This document shows, piece after piece, positions 43,037-55,556 of a stretch of DNA of 64,000 nucleotides; within the stretch, counting starts at the first letter, position 1; every line of letters begins with the position of its first letter. This stretch comes from an uncultured Enterobacteriaceae bacterium. GTDB taxonomy: Bacteria > Pseudomonadota > Gammaproteobacteria > Enterobacterales > Enterobacteriaceae. The DNA lies in NCBI GenBank assembly GCA_947631255.1, contig CANRKT010000002.1, forward strand, positions 1 through 64,000. The letters run 5' to 3'. A model generated the notes under the pieces. The model was not told where the DNA came from, made no database searches, and saw only the letters and a program-made list of their open reading frames with translations. Position numbers and translations under genes: made by a program.

Positions 43037-44224
43037 CTATTCAGACTTCGCACCGGTCGCAGAATTCTGTTGACCTTCATCACTCTCCGCAACTTCCTGC
43101 GCATTAACTTGAATGCCAGGCTTTATTTTCTGCAGACCACTGACAATGACACGATCGCCATCTTGTAATCCTTCAGTCACTAACCATTTGTTGCCAATAG
43201 CAGCACCGGTTGTCAGCTGACGGACGGCAACTTTGTTATCTTTGTCCACAATCATTGCTGATGCGTCACCACGAGGAGTACGAGTCACACCTTGTTGTGG
43301 CACCAGAATAGCCGTCGGATTAATACCCTCTTCAAGCTCGGCACGAACAAACATACCAGGCAACAGGGATTTATCCGGGTTAGGGAATACGGCGCGCAAA
43401 GTGATAGAGCCGGTAGATGGGTCGACGGTCACTTCAGAAAACTCCAGCGTACCTTCTTGCTGATAGGCCATTCCATCATTGGTCACCAGCTTAACTTTAG
43501 CCTGGCCATTTTCTTGTTTCAGCTTACCTTCAGCCAGTTCTTGCTTTAAACGCAAAAACTCACTGCTGGACTGTGTAACATCAACATAAATTGGGTCTAT
43601 TTGCTGAACAGTCACTAATGCATTTGCCTGACCACTGGTGACCAGAGCACCTTCAGTCACTGTAGACATACCAGTACGACCATTGATAGGAGAGGTCATT
43701 TTGGTATAAGCAAGATTAATGCGGGCACTTTCAAGCGCGGCTTTAGCTGCGATGACGGTTGCATTAGCCTGCTGGGCAGTAGCGACAGCCTGATCGTACT
43801 CTTGCTGACTGATGTACTGAGTGCCGAGCAACTTCTTATAGCGATTAACGGTGAGCTGGGCAATATTTGCACTGGCTTGAGCTTTAGCCAGTTCGCCATT
43901 CGCACTATTGTAAGCAGCCTGATAGGGCGCAGGATCGATTTGGTAAAGTGATACACCAGCCTGAACATCGCTACCTTCAGTGAAGTTACGTTTGAGAATG
44001 ATGCCGCTTACCTGTGGACGAACTTCTGCAATACGATAGGCGCTAGTACGTCCCGGAAGTTCATTGGTGATTTGCAAAGGTTCGCTTTTCAAAGTCACTA
44101 CACCCACTTCAGGTGGAGGGGGCGCACTTTGTTGACTTTCTGTTTCGTTACATCCTGTAAGTGCTAAGCTGCCTGAAAGCACCAGAACGGCTGCCAGAGG
44201 CGTAAACCCCCTGTTTTTGTTCAT
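43037..44224 (-). CDS. acrA: Multidrug efflux periplasmic adaptor
   Basis: 395 aa lipoprotein (LALTGCNETESQQ), HlyD-type adaptor. Confidence 0.97.
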   Translation of the reverse strand: MNKNRGFTPLAAVLVLSGSLALTGCNETESQQSAPPPPEVGVVTLKSEPLQITNELPGRTSAYRIAEVRPQVSGIILKRNFTEGSDVQAGVSLYQIDPAPYQAAYNSANGELAKAQASANIAQLTVNRYKKLLGTQYISQQEYDQAVATAQQANATVIAAKAALESARINLAYTKMTSPINGRTGMSTVTEGALVTSGQANALVTVQQIDPIYVDVTQSSSEFLRLKQELAEGKLKQENGQAKVKLVTNDGMAYQQEGTLEFSEVTVDPSTGSITLRAVFPNPDKSLLPGMFVRAELEEGINPTAILVPQQGVTRTPRGDASAMIVDKDNKVAVRQLTTGAAIGNKWLVTEGLQDGDRVIVSGLQKIKPGIQVNAQEVAESDEGQQNSATGAKSE

Positions 44225-44316
44225 ATGTAAACCTCAAGTGTCCGAATTCAACGTTATTTCAATGGAGCAAATGCCCACAATCCCACTACTGTGTTTATAT
44301 TCTCGTCGTGCTATGT

Positions 44317-44340
44317 TACATACATTCATAAATGTATGTA
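44317..44340. promoter_or_regulatory. AcrR operator between acrA and acrR
   Basis: TACATACATTCATAAATGTATGTA compared with E. coli TACATACATTTGTGAATGTATGTA. Confidence 0.85.
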
Positions 44341-44368
44341 AATCTGACACTCACATATTCACTGACAT

Positions 44369-45028
44369 ATGGCACGAAAAACTAAAGCGCAAGCGCTTGA
44401 AACTCGAAAGCATCTCCTCGACGTGGCAATTATTCTATTCTCGCAACACGGCGTATCCGCGACTTCGCTTGCAGATATTGCAAAAGCGGCAGGTGTCACG
44501 CGCGGAGCTATTTATTGGCATTTCAAAAATAAATCGGAGTTGTTTAACGAAATCTGGAAACTTACAGAGTCAAGTATCAGCGATATAGAAATGGAGTATC
44601 AGATAAAATACCCGGACGATCCACTTTCTGTCGTCAGAGAATTACTTATTTATATCCTACAGGCGACCGTTTCAGAAAAGCGCCGACGGTTAATGACAGA
44701 CATTATTTTTCACAAATGTGAATTTGTTGGTGAACTTACCGTATTGCAGGAAGCTCGACGCGTTCTTTATATGGAAGGGAATGAACGCATTGAAGCCAGC
44801 CTGCAACGTTGTATTGATGCAGGGTATCTTCCTGTTAATCTTAGTTTATCCCATGCTGTTATCATGATGCGTAGTTATATCACCGGTTTGATCGAGAACT
44901 GGCTGATAGCTCCGGACAGCTTTGATCTACATAAAAACGCGGCGGATTATGTTGCTATTTTGTTGGAAATGTTTCTGTTTTGTCCGACACTTCGCCAGAC
45001 AAAACAGCGCGCCGAAAGCCAACCGTAA
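44369..45028 (+). CDS. acrR: TetR-family repressor AcrR
   Basis: 219 aa; [55 protein letters not shown]. Confidence 0.96.
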   Translation: MARKTKAQALETRKHLLDVAIILFSQHGVSATSLADIAKAAGVTRGAIYWHFKNKSELFNEIWKLTESSISDIEMEYQIKYPDDPLSVVRELLIYILQATVSEKRRRLMTDIIFHKCEFVGELTVLQEARRVLYMEGNERIEASLQRCIDAGYLPVNLSLSHAVIMMRSYITGLIENWLIAPDSFDLHKNAADYVAILLEMFLFCPTLRQTKQRAESQP

Positions 45029-45073
45029 AATTATGTAAAAAACAGTCCGGTCACGCTTTTGGCTGATTATTGC

Positions 45074-45244
45074 TCAAATAACAGTACCTTGTTCTCTGGT
45101 GGTTTTTTCTTTTTTACGCAAAAAATCTTGTTCAACTATTTCCAGCGCTTTTAGCACCGTATCTGTCGGGATAGCGTGTTGTTCTAACAGCATAATTAAA
45201 TCGACCGCTAATTTGATTTCATCCGCAGCATTTTCTAGTGACAT
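45074..45244 (-). CDS. rsmS: RsmS/YbaM small protein
   Basis: Not in the ORF track: [56 protein letters not shown]; located beside priC as in E. coli. Confidence 0.85.
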   Translation of the reverse strand: MSLENAADEIKLAVDLIMLLEQHAIPTDTVLKALEIVEQDFLRKKEKTTREQGTVI

Positions 45245-45268
45245 CAGTTTATCTCGAACAAATAAAAT

Positions 45269-45805
45269 TTAACCCAGACCCCGTTCCTGACGTTCGATAA
45301 TGCGTTCCAGTCGAGTCAGTGCCTGTTTGCAACGTTGTAATCGACCTTCCAGTGCCAGAATTTCACGCTGTAATTGCTGCTGGCCAGCCAGCGTCGTTTG
45401 AAGCGCATGCTGATTTTCTCTGTCATTAATCATTGCTTGCAGACGACGTTCATAATCCTGATGTGTGGCCAGCTTCTGATAAAAATTTTCCGCGGCAGGT
45501 GGCTGCCGTTCGCTTTTACGCAGCCCTTTGGTTGCCAACTCTCTTTGCAGGGCGGCGAGCTGCCCAGCCAGCTTTTCAGCCAGAAAAGCGACTTGGTCCG
45601 TTCTTGCCTGTTCGACACTGTGCTGAAGCTTATCCATATTCGCCCGAACCTCCAGCAAATAATCCTTTAACTGTGTGCTGTGGGTGGCAAAAAGCGTTTT
45701 ATCAAATCTGGCCTGCGAAGCGCGTTGCAGGGAGATGGGCGCAATAGCTACCGCCAGTTCGTCAATTCGCGTACGCAGTACTTGTAACAGTGACGTGGTG
45801 TTCAC
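45269..45805 (-). CDS. priC: Primosomal replication protein N''
   Basis: GTG start VNTTSLLQVLRTRIDELAVAIAPISLQ...; 178 aa; between rsmS and apt. Confidence 0.88.
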   Translation of the reverse strand: MNTTSLLQVLRTRIDELAVAIAPISLQRASQARFDKTLFATHSTQLKDYLLEVRANMDKLQHSVEQARTDQVAFLAEKLAGQLAALQRELATKGLRKSERQPPAAENFYQKLATHQDYERRLQAMINDRENQHALQTTLAGQQQLQREILALEGRLQRCKQALTRLERIIERQERGLG

Positions 45806-46048
45806 CTGGAAACCTCTCTTAATCGCTCCGATTATATTCGATAGCGAAAAATGGATGCTATTCTTTAATTTACAGCTCGGCAGTAGATGAAAAGCAATAA
45901 CCTTCGCCAACGAAGTTGCAATTATTGCCGTCACGCAGTAAATTCGAGCGTTTTCGGGCATGGGTACGGCAGGTTAAAAATAGCCGGGTTCAATAATGAA
46001 CTGAAAGCGTACCCTGACTAGTATCATGTTTTTAGCAGGCATAAATCG

Positions 46049-46600
46049 ATGACCGCGACCGCGCAGCAGCTTGAGTATCTCAAAAACAGTATTAAAAGCG
46101 TCCAAGACTACCCCAAACCGGGCATTTTATTCCGTGACGTTACCAGCTTGCTGGAAGATCCGAAAGCCTACGCGCTCAGTATTGAGCTGTTAGTGTCCCA
46201 GTTTAAAGATTCGGGTATCACTAAAGTGGTCGGTACTGAAGCTCGTGGCTTCTTGTTTGGCGCACCTGTTGCGCTTGGACTGGGAGTCGGATTTGTTCCA
46301 GTACGTAAACCGAATAAATTACCCCGTGAAACACTGTCAGAAAGCTACGAGTTAGAATACGGCACTGACAAGCTGGAAATTCATACTGATGCGATTAAAG
46401 CAGGCGATAAAGTCTTGGTAGTTGATGACTTACTGGCAACAGGTGGAACGATTGAGGCTACTGTTAAGTTGATCCGTCGTCTCGGGGGCGAAGTTACCGA
46501 AGCCGCTTTTGTTATCAATTTATTTGATCTTGGCGGTGAACAGCGCCTGGAGAAAATGGGTCTTAATATCTTTAGTCTGGTGCCATTCCCAGGCCATTAA
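46049..46600 (+). CDS. apt: Adenine phosphoribosyltransferase
   Basis: 183 aa; [16 protein letters not shown]. Confidence 0.97.
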   Translation: MTATAQQLEYLKNSIKSVQDYPKPGILFRDVTSLLEDPKAYALSIELLVSQFKDSGITKVVGTEARGFLFGAPVALGLGVGFVPVRKPNKLPRETLSESYELEYGTDKLEIHTDAIKAGDKVLVVDDLLATGGTIEATVKLIRRLGGEVTEAAFVINLFDLGGEQRLEKMGLNIFSLVPFPGH

Positions 46601-46647
46601 TCACAAAGACGAAAAGTTCTCATTTTTCCTTCTTTGCCAGTATGTTA

Positions 46648-46670
46648 AAAGCCTCCCGTAAGGAGGCTTT
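46648..46670. terminator. Hairpin terminator between apt and msrA
   Basis: AAAGCCTCC-CGTAA-GGAGGCTTT. Confidence 0.65.
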
Positions 46671-46690
46671 CCTGACAGATATCAACCAGG

Positions 46691-47185
46691 TTATGCGGGC
46701 AACTGCCAGTCACTCCGTTCAAAGTGGCAGGTGTAGCCATTTGGATTTCTCTGCAAATAATCCTGATGCTCAGGCTCAGCAGACCAGAATGGTGTGGCTG
46801 CTTTCACCTCTGTTACCACGGGGCCGGGCCAGATCCCTGAATCATCCATTTCTGCTATCAGTTTTTCAGCCTCAGCTTTCTGTGTTTCTGATAAGTAAAA
46901 AATGGCTGAACGATAGCTGGAGCCGATATCATTGCCCTGACGAAAAGGTGTCGTCGGATTATGAATCTGGAAAAAATACTTCAGCAGATCCCGGTAGCTC
47001 AAGGTATCGGGTAAAAATTCTATCCTGATTGCCTCGGCATGGCTCGGATGATAGCTATAGGTAGGTGAGTCATTACGCCCCCCCGTATACCCGACTTCTG
47101 TACTGGTTACTCCGTCGAGCTTACGCAGCAGTTCCTGAACCCCCCAAAAGCAACCACCGGCAAGAATTGCCACTTCAGTTTTCAT
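46691..47185 (-). CDS. msrA: Peptide methionine (S)-S-oxide reductase
   Basis: 164 aa; GGCFWGVQE. Confidence 0.95.
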   Translation of the reverse strand: MKTEVAILAGGCFWGVQELLRKLDGVTSTEVGYTGGRNDSPTYSYHPSHAEAIRIEFLPDTLSYRDLLKYFFQIHNPTTPFRQGNDIGSSYRSAIFYLSETQKAEAEKLIAEMDDSGIWPGPVVTEVKAATPFWSAEPEHQDYLQRNPNGYTCHFERSDWQLPA

Positions 47186-47637
47186 GCTTTTTCTCCTTTA
47201 TAAAATAAAGGTAAGTAATCGCTATAGCCTTCCGCTACCAGCGCTGCTTTAGGAATAAAGCGTAATGCTGCAGAGTTGATGCAGTAGCGCAGGCCGCCTG
47301 TTTCCTGTGGCCCGTCCGGGAAGACATGCCCCAAATGGCTGTCTCCGTGACGAGAACGGACTTCAGTACGAATCATGCCGTGACTTTTGTCGCTGAGATT
47401 ACGGACGTTGTCATCCACTGGCCGGCTAAAAGCTGGCCAGCCACAGCCTGAGTCAAATTTATCGAGTGAAGTAAATAGCGGTTCACCAGAAACAATATCT
47501 ACATAGAGTCCTTCCTCAAAATAGTCATCGTAAACACCTGTGAACGGACGCTCTGTGGCATTGTTCTGCGTGACGTTAAACTGAATTTCATTGAGTTTTT
47601 CAATTTGCTTTGGATCTTTGCTGTACTGTTTGCTCAT
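47182..47637 (-). CDS. msrB: Peptide methionine (R)-S-oxide reductase
   Basis: 151 aa; [26 protein letters not shown]; overlaps msrA. Confidence 0.95.
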   Translation of the reverse strand: MSKQYSKDPKQIEKLNEIQFNVTQNNATERPFTGVYDDYFEEGLYVDIVSGEPLFTSLDKFDSGCGWPAFSRPVDDNVRNLSDKSHGMIRTEVRSRHGDSHLGHVFPDGPQETGGLRYCINSAALRFIPKAALVAEGYSDYLPLFYKGEKA

Positions 47638-48043
47638 GGTGGTTATCCTTTTTTTCTGTGCTACTTTTTACCCTGCCTTTAAACGAAAGCAATCATGCTC
47701 TACTTCAGACCCCCACCTTAACTCAGTTGGGCATCCTATTTTTGGGTGCAGTCACGGCATACATACTGTATCAGAGTCTGTAGCGTACGTTCGCAGGCGT
47801 TGTGAGGCGGCATGGGGTTGAGTAGAAGAGCGCCTTTGAGCGAGTGACCGATTAAGCGCACCAAGCCTCGCTCAATGTGGCTTAGCCTGGACTCTGTGAA
47901 TTGGCCATTCTCATCGTTTGCGACGGGGAGCAGTCAACAGCAGCGTTTTATCATCTTTTTTCGAAATTCGCCCATCAGGTAGGGCTTGTGGTAGCATAAC
48001 TTTCTTTGAATTCCCTTTCCCGCGTATCAGAGCTGAATTCCAG

Positions 48044-49984
48044 ATGAGCTACCAGGTCTTAGCCCGAAAATGGCGCCCACAAACTTTTGCTGATGTTGTT
48101 GGTCAGCAACATGTCCTGACCGCGTTAGCGAATGGTTTAACGCTGGGACGAATTCATCATGCCTATCTTTTTTCCGGCACCCGTGGGGTCGGAAAAACGT
48201 CCATTGCCCGTTTACTGGCCAAAGGACTGAATTGCGAAACAGGCATCACCGCGACACCTTGTGGTGTCTGCGATAACTGTCGTGAAATAGAGCAAGGGCG
48301 ATTTGTCGATCTGATAGAGATCGATGCCGCCTCGCGCACGAAGGTCGAAGACACCCGTGACCTGCTGGATAATGTCCAGTACGCCCCCGCAAGAGGGCGT
48401 TTTAAAGTCTATCTGATTGACGAAGTTCACATGCTTTCCCGCCATAGCTTCAATGCGTTGTTAAAAACGCTGGAAGAACCGCCTGCACATGTGAAATTCT
48501 TGCTGGCCACCACCGATCCACAGAAATTGCCGGTAACGATCTTATCCCGCTGCTTGCAGTTTCATCTTAAAGCGCTGGATGTCGACCAAATTGGACAGCA
48601 ACTAGAATATGTTCTTGGCAAAGAAAATATTGACTATGACACCCGTGCAATACAATTACTCGCTCGAGCGGCTGATGGTAGTTTACGTGATGCATTAAGC
48701 TTAACAGACCAGGCCATCGCGAGCGGTGACGGTCAGGTTACTACCGCTGCGGTCAGCTCGATGCTAGGAACATTGGATGATAGTCAGGCATTCTCGCTGA
48801 TAGAAGCGGTTGTGCAAGCTGACGGTCAGCTCGTGATGTCTTTGCTCAATGAGGTTGCTTCTCGCGGTGTTGAGTGGGAAAGCCTGCTCGTTGAAATGTC
48901 TTCTTTATTCCATCGACTGGCAATGATACAGCTCTCCCCGGCAGCTTTAGGTAACGATATGGCCGCGATTGAAGTCCGAATGCGTGAACTGGCTCGGACT
49001 ATCCCGCCTGCGGATTTACAACTTTATTATCAGACGCTGTTAATTGGTCGCAAAGAACTTCCCTGGGCACCGGATCGCCGTATGGGAGTGGAAATGACGT
49101 TGCTGCGTGCTCTGGCATTCCATCCACAGAAACCGTTACCTGAACCCGAAGAACGCTATGTGCCACAACCCGCTGTCGGTCATTCGCCTTCACACGCCGC
49201 ATCGAGTGCTGTACCCGTCACGGCTCCACAAGCGACTTCTGTGGTACGTGAAAGGCCAGTGCTCTCGGACAGCACCAGCCAGATTCTTCAGGCTCGTAAT
49301 CAGCTCCTGCGTCAGCAAGGAACTGATAAAACAAAAAAGAATGAGCCGGCTGCGCAAGTCGCGCGGCCGGCGAAACTTTCTGCGGTAGAACGCCTGGCAT
49401 CAGTGACAGAACGCATTCAGGCCTCTGCAGCATCAGCAGTTTCATCAAAGCCCGCAGTCGTTGCGAAACCAGAAGCCTATCGCTGGATATCACAAGCGGT
49501 CAGTGACGAGGTTGCAGAACCCGTTGCGACCCCTAAAGCGTTAAAAAAAGCGCTGGAGCATGAAAAAACGCCTGAACTGGCGCTAAAGCTGGCTCAGGAA
49601 GCCGCTTTACGAGATAGCTGGTCGGCTGAAATTGAAAAGTTACAGCTTCCCAAGCTGGTACAGCAACTGGCATTGAATGCCTGGAAAGAGCAGCAGGGGC
49701 CGCAAATCTGTTTGCATCTGCGACCAGCATTGAGGCATTTGAACTCAACAGGTGCACAAAAAGCGCTGACCGAGGCACTCATGCAGTTGCAAGGTGAGAC
49801 AGTTGAATTAACGATTATTGAAGACGATAATCTGACACAGCGTACGCCGTTAGAATGGCGCCAAGCTATTTATGAAGAAAAACTTGAGCAAGCACGTGAA
49901 TCATTGAACAATGATAACAACATCCAAACGATAAAAAGATTCTTTGATGCCGTACTGGATGAGGATAGTATTCGCCCTGTTTAA
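48044..49984 (+). CDS. dnaX: DNA polymerase III tau/gamma subunit
   Basis: MSYQVLARKWRPQTFADVVGQQHV; GTRGVGKTS; true start 48044. Confidence 0.97.
   Translation: MSYQVLARKWRPQTFADVVGQQHVLTALANGLTLGRIHHAYLFSGTRGVGKTSIARLLAKGLNCETGITATPCGVCDNCREIEQGRFVDLIEIDAASRTKVEDTRDLLDNVQYAPARGRFKVYLIDEVHMLSRHSFNALLKTLEEPPAHVKFLLATTDPQKLPVTILSRCLQFHLKALDVDQIGQQLEYVLGKENIDYDTRAIQLLARAADGSLRDALSLTDQAIASGDGQVTTAAVSSMLGTLDDSQAFSLIEAVVQADGQLVMSLLNEVASRGVEWESLLVEMSSLFHRLAMIQLSPAALGNDMAAIEVRMRELARTIPPADLQLYYQTLLIGRKELPWAPDRRMGVEMTLLRALAFHPQKPLPEPEERYVPQPAVGHSPSHAASSAVPVTAPQATSVVRERPVLSDSTSQILQARNQLLRQQGTDKTKKNEPAAQVARPAKLSAVERLASVTERIQASAASAVSSKPAVVAKPEAYRWISQAVSDEVAEPVATPKALKKALEHEKTPELALKLAQEAALRDSWSAEIEKLQLPKLVQQLALNAWKEQQGPQICLHLRPALRHLNSTGAQKALTEALMQLQGETVELTIIEDDNLTQRTPLEWRQAIYEEKLEQARESLNNDNNIQTIKRFFDAVLDEDSIRPV
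49333..49371 (+). promoter_or_regulatory. Programmed -1 ribosomal frameshift signal in dnaX (gamma subunit)
   Basis: In-frame slippery heptamer A_AAA_AAG (49333-49339), -1 frame stop GAA TGA (49342-49344), 11-bp stem-loop GCCGGCTGCGC-AAGTC-GCGCGGCCGGC (49345-49371), and SD-like AAGGA about 10 nt upstream. Confidence 0.9.
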
Positions 49985-50071
49985 TATGTCGCTTTACAGG
50001 CGGCATTGTGTAAACCCCTGATAACCACAATCGCATAACGCGACCAATGGCCCGACGAAAGAGAGATAATT

Positions 50072-50401
50072 ATGTTTGGAAAAGGCGGTCTGGGTAACCT
50101 GATGAAGCAGGCCCAGCAGATGCAAGAAAAAATGGCTGAAGCTCAAGAAGAAATAGCCAAAATGGAAGTCACTGGTGAGTCTGGAGCGGGCCTGGTTAAA
50201 GTCACCATCAATGGTGCGCACAACTGCCGTCGGGTGGAAATTGATCCTAGCCTGATGGAAGACGACAAAGAAATGGTCGAAGACTTGGTTGCTGCTGCAT
50301 TCAATGATGCTGCACGCCGCATCGGTGAAGCACAGAAAGAGAGAATGGCTGGTGTATCGAGCGGTATGCAGCTGCCTCCTGGCTTTAAAATGCCATTCTG
50401 A
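50072..50401 (+). CDS. ybaB: Nucleoid-associated protein YbaB/EbfC
   Basis: 109 aa; [21 protein letters not shown]; between dnaX and recR. Confidence 0.97.
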   Translation: MFGKGGLGNLMKQAQQMQEKMAEAQEEIAKMEVTGESGAGLVKVTINGAHNCRRVEIDPSLMEDDKEMVEDLVAAAFNDAARRIGEAQKERMAGVSSGMQLPPGFKMPF

Positions 50402-50764
50402 TATTTGCCCTGAAGATGCTCTGGTCTTCAACAATAATTTAAAAGCGGGAACTCTCAGGTTCCTGCTTTTTGCTTTTCAGCGACCTTGGGAGAGCAATTA
50501 GCGAGTCAATTACCCAGTGTCATCAGTGCAGCGCTAAATAATGATGGCGGTTCTTGTATTACGCTGTAACCCTGCTTCCGCCAGAAGAACCGTTTTAATG
50601 AAAAATAGGGCGATGAACAGGTTTATGCCCTGTTAAAACAAGAGTATATCTCTAGAGCGATTGAGCGATAAATTAAGTACGAGGGGGAAATCCCGTTAAT
50701 CTTTTGCTATGGCTGCGAGGCAGATGATACGCTAGAGGCCACTTTGTTATTAGATAGTTGAACC

Positions 50765-51370
50765 ATGCAAACCAGCCCGTTACTTACCGCTTTAATGGAA
50801 TCATTGCGCTGCTTGCCCGGCGTTGGCCCTAAGTCCGCTCAGCGTATGGCTTTTGCCTTATTACAACGCGATCGCAGCGGGGGTATGCGGCTGGCACAAG
50901 CACTGACGCGCGCGATGTCAGAGATTGGTCACTGCGCTGATTGTCGGACCTTCACTGAACAGGAAATTTGCACCATTTGTGCCAATCCACGTCGTCAGGA
51001 AAATGGTCAGATTTGTGTGGTAGAGACGCCTGCCGATATTCATGCGATTGAACAGACCGGGCAGTTTTCGGGACGTTATTTTGTTCTGATGGGACATTTG
51101 TCACCTATTGATGGTATCGGCCCCAATGATATTGGTCTGGGACGCCTTGAAGAACGTCTGGAAAGTGAGAAAATTAAAGAAATTATTCTCGCCACCAACC
51201 CAACAGTAGAAGGGGAGGTCACGGCGCATTATATTGCCGAATTATGTTCACATCACGGCATTGAGGCCAGCCGTATTGCCCATGGTGTTCCGGTGGGTGG
51301 CGAGCTGGAAATGGTTGACGGCACCACGCTTTCTCACTCTCTGCTCGGACGCCATAAAATTCAAATTTAG
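50765..51370 (+). CDS. recR: Recombination mediator RecR
   Basis: 201 aa; [13 protein letters not shown]; Cys4 zinc finger; Toprim domain. Confidence 0.97.
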   Translation: MQTSPLLTALMESLRCLPGVGPKSAQRMAFALLQRDRSGGMRLAQALTRAMSEIGHCADCRTFTEQEICTICANPRRQENGQICVVETPADIHAIEQTGQFSGRYFVLMGHLSPIDGIGPNDIGLGRLEERLESEKIKEIILATNPTVEGEVTAHYIAELCSHHGIEASRIAHGVPVGGELEMVDGTTLSHSLLGRHKIQI

Positions 51371-51559
51371 CGCCGTCTCCTTGATAAGCCTCTCAATTTT
51401 TCTCCTTTCTATGGGAGGCTAAAAGCGATTTTTTTAGTCGTTCAGTTCAAAGAACAGAGGATTTTTGTTGTTGTATGCTTGAAAAAGCACAAATCGTTAC
51501 CATATCTCCCTCAACGTTTGTACTACACCCCATTTGATTTTGTTGAGGTATCAATGACC

Positions 51560-53434
51560 ATGAAAGGACAAGAGACTCGCGGCTTCCAGTCTGAAGTAAA
51601 ACAACTTCTGCATCTGATGATCCACTCTCTTTATTCAAATAAAGAAATCTTCCTGCGTGAACTGATCTCCAACGCCTCCGATGCGGCAGATAAATTACGT
51701 TTCCGTGCACTGTCAGATACCAGTCTGTACGAAGGGGAAGGTGAACTACACGTTCGCGTTTCTTTCAATAAAGAGCAGCGCACTCTGACCATTGCTGATA
51801 ACGGCATCGGTATGACCCGCGATGAAGTGATTGACCATCTGGGCACCATCGCTAAATCTGGCACCAAATCATTCCTTGAATCGATGGGATCTGATCAGGC
51901 TAAAGACAGCCAGTTGATTGGTCAGTTTGGGGTGGGATTCTATTCTGCGTTTATCGTGGCGGATAAAGTCACTGTACGTACCCGCGCTGCGGGTGCCAGC
52001 GCAGAAGAAGGTGTCTTCTGGGAATCTACCGGTGAGGGTGACTATACCGTCGCGGACATTACTAAAGCTGACCGTGGAACAGAAATTACCTTACACCTGC
52101 GTGAAGGTGAAGATGAGTTCCTTGACGACTGGCGTGTCCGTTCTATCATCAGCAAATACTCAGACCACATTGCTCTGCCAGTAGAAATTGAACACCAGGA
52201 AGAAAAAGACGGCGAAACCGTAGTAAGCTGGGAAAAAATTAACAAGGCACAAGCTCTGTGGACCCGCAGTAAGTCAGAGATAAGCGATGACGAGTACCAG
52301 GAATTCTACAAGCATATTTCCCACGATTTCAGTGATCCACTGATCTGGAGCCACAACCGTGTAGAAGGGAAACAGGAATATACCAGCCTGCTATATATCC
52401 CCTCTCATGCGCCCTTTGATATGTGGAATCGCGACTATAAACATGGTTTGAAACTGTATGTACAGCGCGTATTTATCATGGATGACGCCGAGCAGTTTAT
52501 GCCCAATTACTTGCGCTTTGTTCGTGGATTAATCGATTCCAACGATCTGCCGCTCAACGTCTCGCGTGAAATTTTACAAGACAGCCGAGTGACACAAAAT
52601 CTGCGTAGCGCGTTAACGAAACGTGTGTTGCAGATGCTGGATAAACTGGCTAAAGATGACAATGATAAATACCAGACCTTCTGGAAGAGCTTCGGTCTGG
52701 TGTTGAAAGAAGGGCCTGCTGAAGATAACGCGAACCAAGAAGCGATTGCCAAACTGTTGCGTTTTGCCACCACCCATACCGACTCTTCTGAGCAAACTGT
52801 GTCGCTGCAAGAATATGTCGCGCGCATGAAAGAAGGTCAGGAAAAGATTTACTACATCACCGCAGACAGCTATGCGGCGGCGAAGAGCAGCCCACATCTG
52901 GAATTGCTACGTAAGAAAGGTATCGAAGTCCTGCTGCTTTCTGACCGTATCGATGAGTGGATGATGAGCTATCTGACTGAGTTCGACGGTAAATCCTTCC
53001 AGTCAGTCAGCAAAACCGATGAGTCGCTGGAAAAACTGGCTGACGAAGAAACCGAACAAGCGAAAGAAGCAGAAAAAGCACTGGAGCCGTTTGTTGACCG
53101 CGTCAAAACCCTGCTGGGTGAACGCGTGAAAGAAGTCCGTCTCACGCACCGTCTGACAGATACGCCTGCGATTGTGACCACTGACAGTAATGACATGAGT
53201 ACTCAGATGGCAAAACTGTTTGCCGCGGCAGGTCAGGCTGTTCCTGACGTTAAATATATCTTTGAACTGAACCCGGATCATCCGTTGGTGAAACGCGCGG
53301 CAGAGACTCAGGACGATGCCACCTTTGGTGAGTGGGTTGAGTTGCTGATGGATCAGGCTTTACTGGCTGAGCGCGGACAACTGGAAGACCCGAACCAGTT
53401 CATTCGCCGTATGAACCAGCTATTGGTTTCTTAA
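51560..53434 (+). CDS. htpG: Hsp90-family chaperone HtpG
   Basis: [47 protein letters not shown]. Confidence 0.97.
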   Translation: MKGQETRGFQSEVKQLLHLMIHSLYSNKEIFLRELISNASDAADKLRFRALSDTSLYEGEGELHVRVSFNKEQRTLTIADNGIGMTRDEVIDHLGTIAKSGTKSFLESMGSDQAKDSQLIGQFGVGFYSAFIVADKVTVRTRAAGASAEEGVFWESTGEGDYTVADITKADRGTEITLHLREGEDEFLDDWRVRSIISKYSDHIALPVEIEHQEEKDGETVVSWEKINKAQALWTRSKSEISDDEYQEFYKHISHDFSDPLIWSHNRVEGKQEYTSLLYIPSHAPFDMWNRDYKHGLKLYVQRVFIMDDAEQFMPNYLRFVRGLIDSNDLPLNVSREILQDSRVTQNLRSALTKRVLQMLDKLAKDDNDKYQTFWKSFGLVLKEGPAEDNANQEAIAKLLRFATTHTDSSEQTVSLQEYVARMKEGQEKIYYITADSYAAAKSSPHLELLRKKGIEVLLLSDRIDEWMMSYLTEFDGKSFQSVSKTDESLEKLADEETEQAKEAEKALEPFVDRVKTLLGERVKEVRLTHRLTDTPAIVTTDSNDMSTQMAKLFAAAGQAVPDVKYIFELNPDHPLVKRAAETQDDATFGEWVELLMDQALLAERGQLEDPNQFIRRMNQLLVS

Positions 53435-53598
53435 CGCACAGTGCTGTTTTTTTATTCCTCTCCCGTCAGGGAGGGGAATATTTGACCAGAAGATAACGAT
53501 TCAGCAGAGATGAATGGATCTAAACCCACTGTCAGATGCTGCCTTTCTTGTGATGATACCGCCTTTAGTGGTATGGTTTTCGCTTCTAATTTTATCTT

Positions 53599-54397
<799 letters not shown>

Positions 54398-54415
54398 TTT
54401 TTTGTTAAGGATAAC

Positions 54416-54445
54416 AATACCAAGGGAAACCTTGGTATTTTTTTG
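54416..54445 (+). terminator. Rho-independent terminator of adk
   Basis: ATACCAAGG-GAAA-CCTTGGTATTTTTTT. Confidence 0.8.
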
Positions 54446-54529
54446 CCCAAAATTCGGCAGTTGTTGTAATTGATGGGTAAAACGACCATTTACGCTACAA
54501 TCATGGCAATTGAATAATGAGGGATGATA

Positions 54530-55492
54530 ATGAGTCAGGAAAAAATAGGTATCTTACTGGCTAATCTGGGGACGCCCAGTGCGCCAACTACATCTGCTGT
54601 CAGACGTTACTTATGCCAGTTTCTCAGCGATCGTCGAGTGGTTGATGTACCGCGTATCCTGTGGTGGCCGCTGCTGCGAGGCGTTATTCTGCCACTGCGT
54701 TCGGGGCGAGTCTCAAAACTCTATCAGTCTATCTGGATGGATGAAGGTTCCCCGTTGCTGGTTTACAGTCAGCGTCAGAAATACGCCCTGGCTGAACAAT
54801 TGCCTGACACCCCCGTGGCACTGGGAATGAGTTACGGTGAACCCTCTTTAAAGAGTGCCGTTGATGAGCTGCTGACACACCATGTCAACCATATCATCGT
54901 ACTGCCGTTGTACCCTCAATACTCCTGTTCGACAGTTGCCGCTGTCTGGGATGCGCTGGGCCGTGCTTTTGCGAATTCACGTAGCTTGCCGTCTATCTCC
55001 TTTATTCGTGATTATGCCACCGAGCCGACCTATATCGAGGCCCTGGCAAGTTCGGTAAAACGCTCTTTTGCGGAACAGGGTGAGCCTGATATCTTGCTGC
55101 TTTCCTATCACGGTATTCCACAGCGTTTTGCGGATGAAGGGGATGATTATCCTCAGCGCTGCCGTGATACTACCCATGCTTTACTTAATCATCTCGGGCT
55201 GCCGCCAGAGAAATTAATGATGAGTTACCAGTCACGTTTCGGTCGTGAGCCTTGGTTGATGCCCTATACCGATGAAACCCTCAAAATGCTGGCAGAAAAA
55301 GGCGTGAAACATATTCAGGTGATGTGTCCGGGCTTCTCTGCGGATTGTCTGGAAACGCTTGAAGAGATGGTGGTGGAGAATCGGGAGGTCTTTATTGAAG
55401 CGGGTGGAGTGAAATATGAATATATTCCGGCCTTAAATGACTCACCTGAGCATATAAAAATGATGATGACGCTGACAGAACGCTTTCGTTAA
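54530..55492 (+). CDS. hemH: Ferrochelatase
   Basis: [36 protein letters not shown]. Confidence 0.96.
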   Translation: MSQEKIGILLANLGTPSAPTTSAVRRYLCQFLSDRRVVDVPRILWWPLLRGVILPLRSGRVSKLYQSIWMDEGSPLLVYSQRQKYALAEQLPDTPVALGMSYGEPSLKSAVDELLTHHVNHIIVLPLYPQYSCSTVAAVWDALGRAFANSRSLPSISFIRDYATEPTYIEALASSVKRSFAEQGEPDILLLSYHGIPQRFADEGDDYPQRCRDTTHALLNHLGLPPEKLMMSYQSRFGREPWLMPYTDETLKMLAEKGVKHIQVMCPGFSADCLETLEEMVVENREVFIEAGGVKYEYIPALNDSPEHIKMMMTLTERFR

Positions 55493-55556
55493 ATAGGATC
55501 CTGAGACGGAGAGTGCTACCATTCTCTGTCTTATTGGTCTGTTTAAAAACAACATC

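Noticed and set aside
50500-50760. Possible gene remnant between ybaB and recR (frame with VYALLKQEYISRAIER*IKYEGEIPLIFCYG)
   Set aside because: Two in-frame stops and no family I could name; may be chance coding-like sequence.
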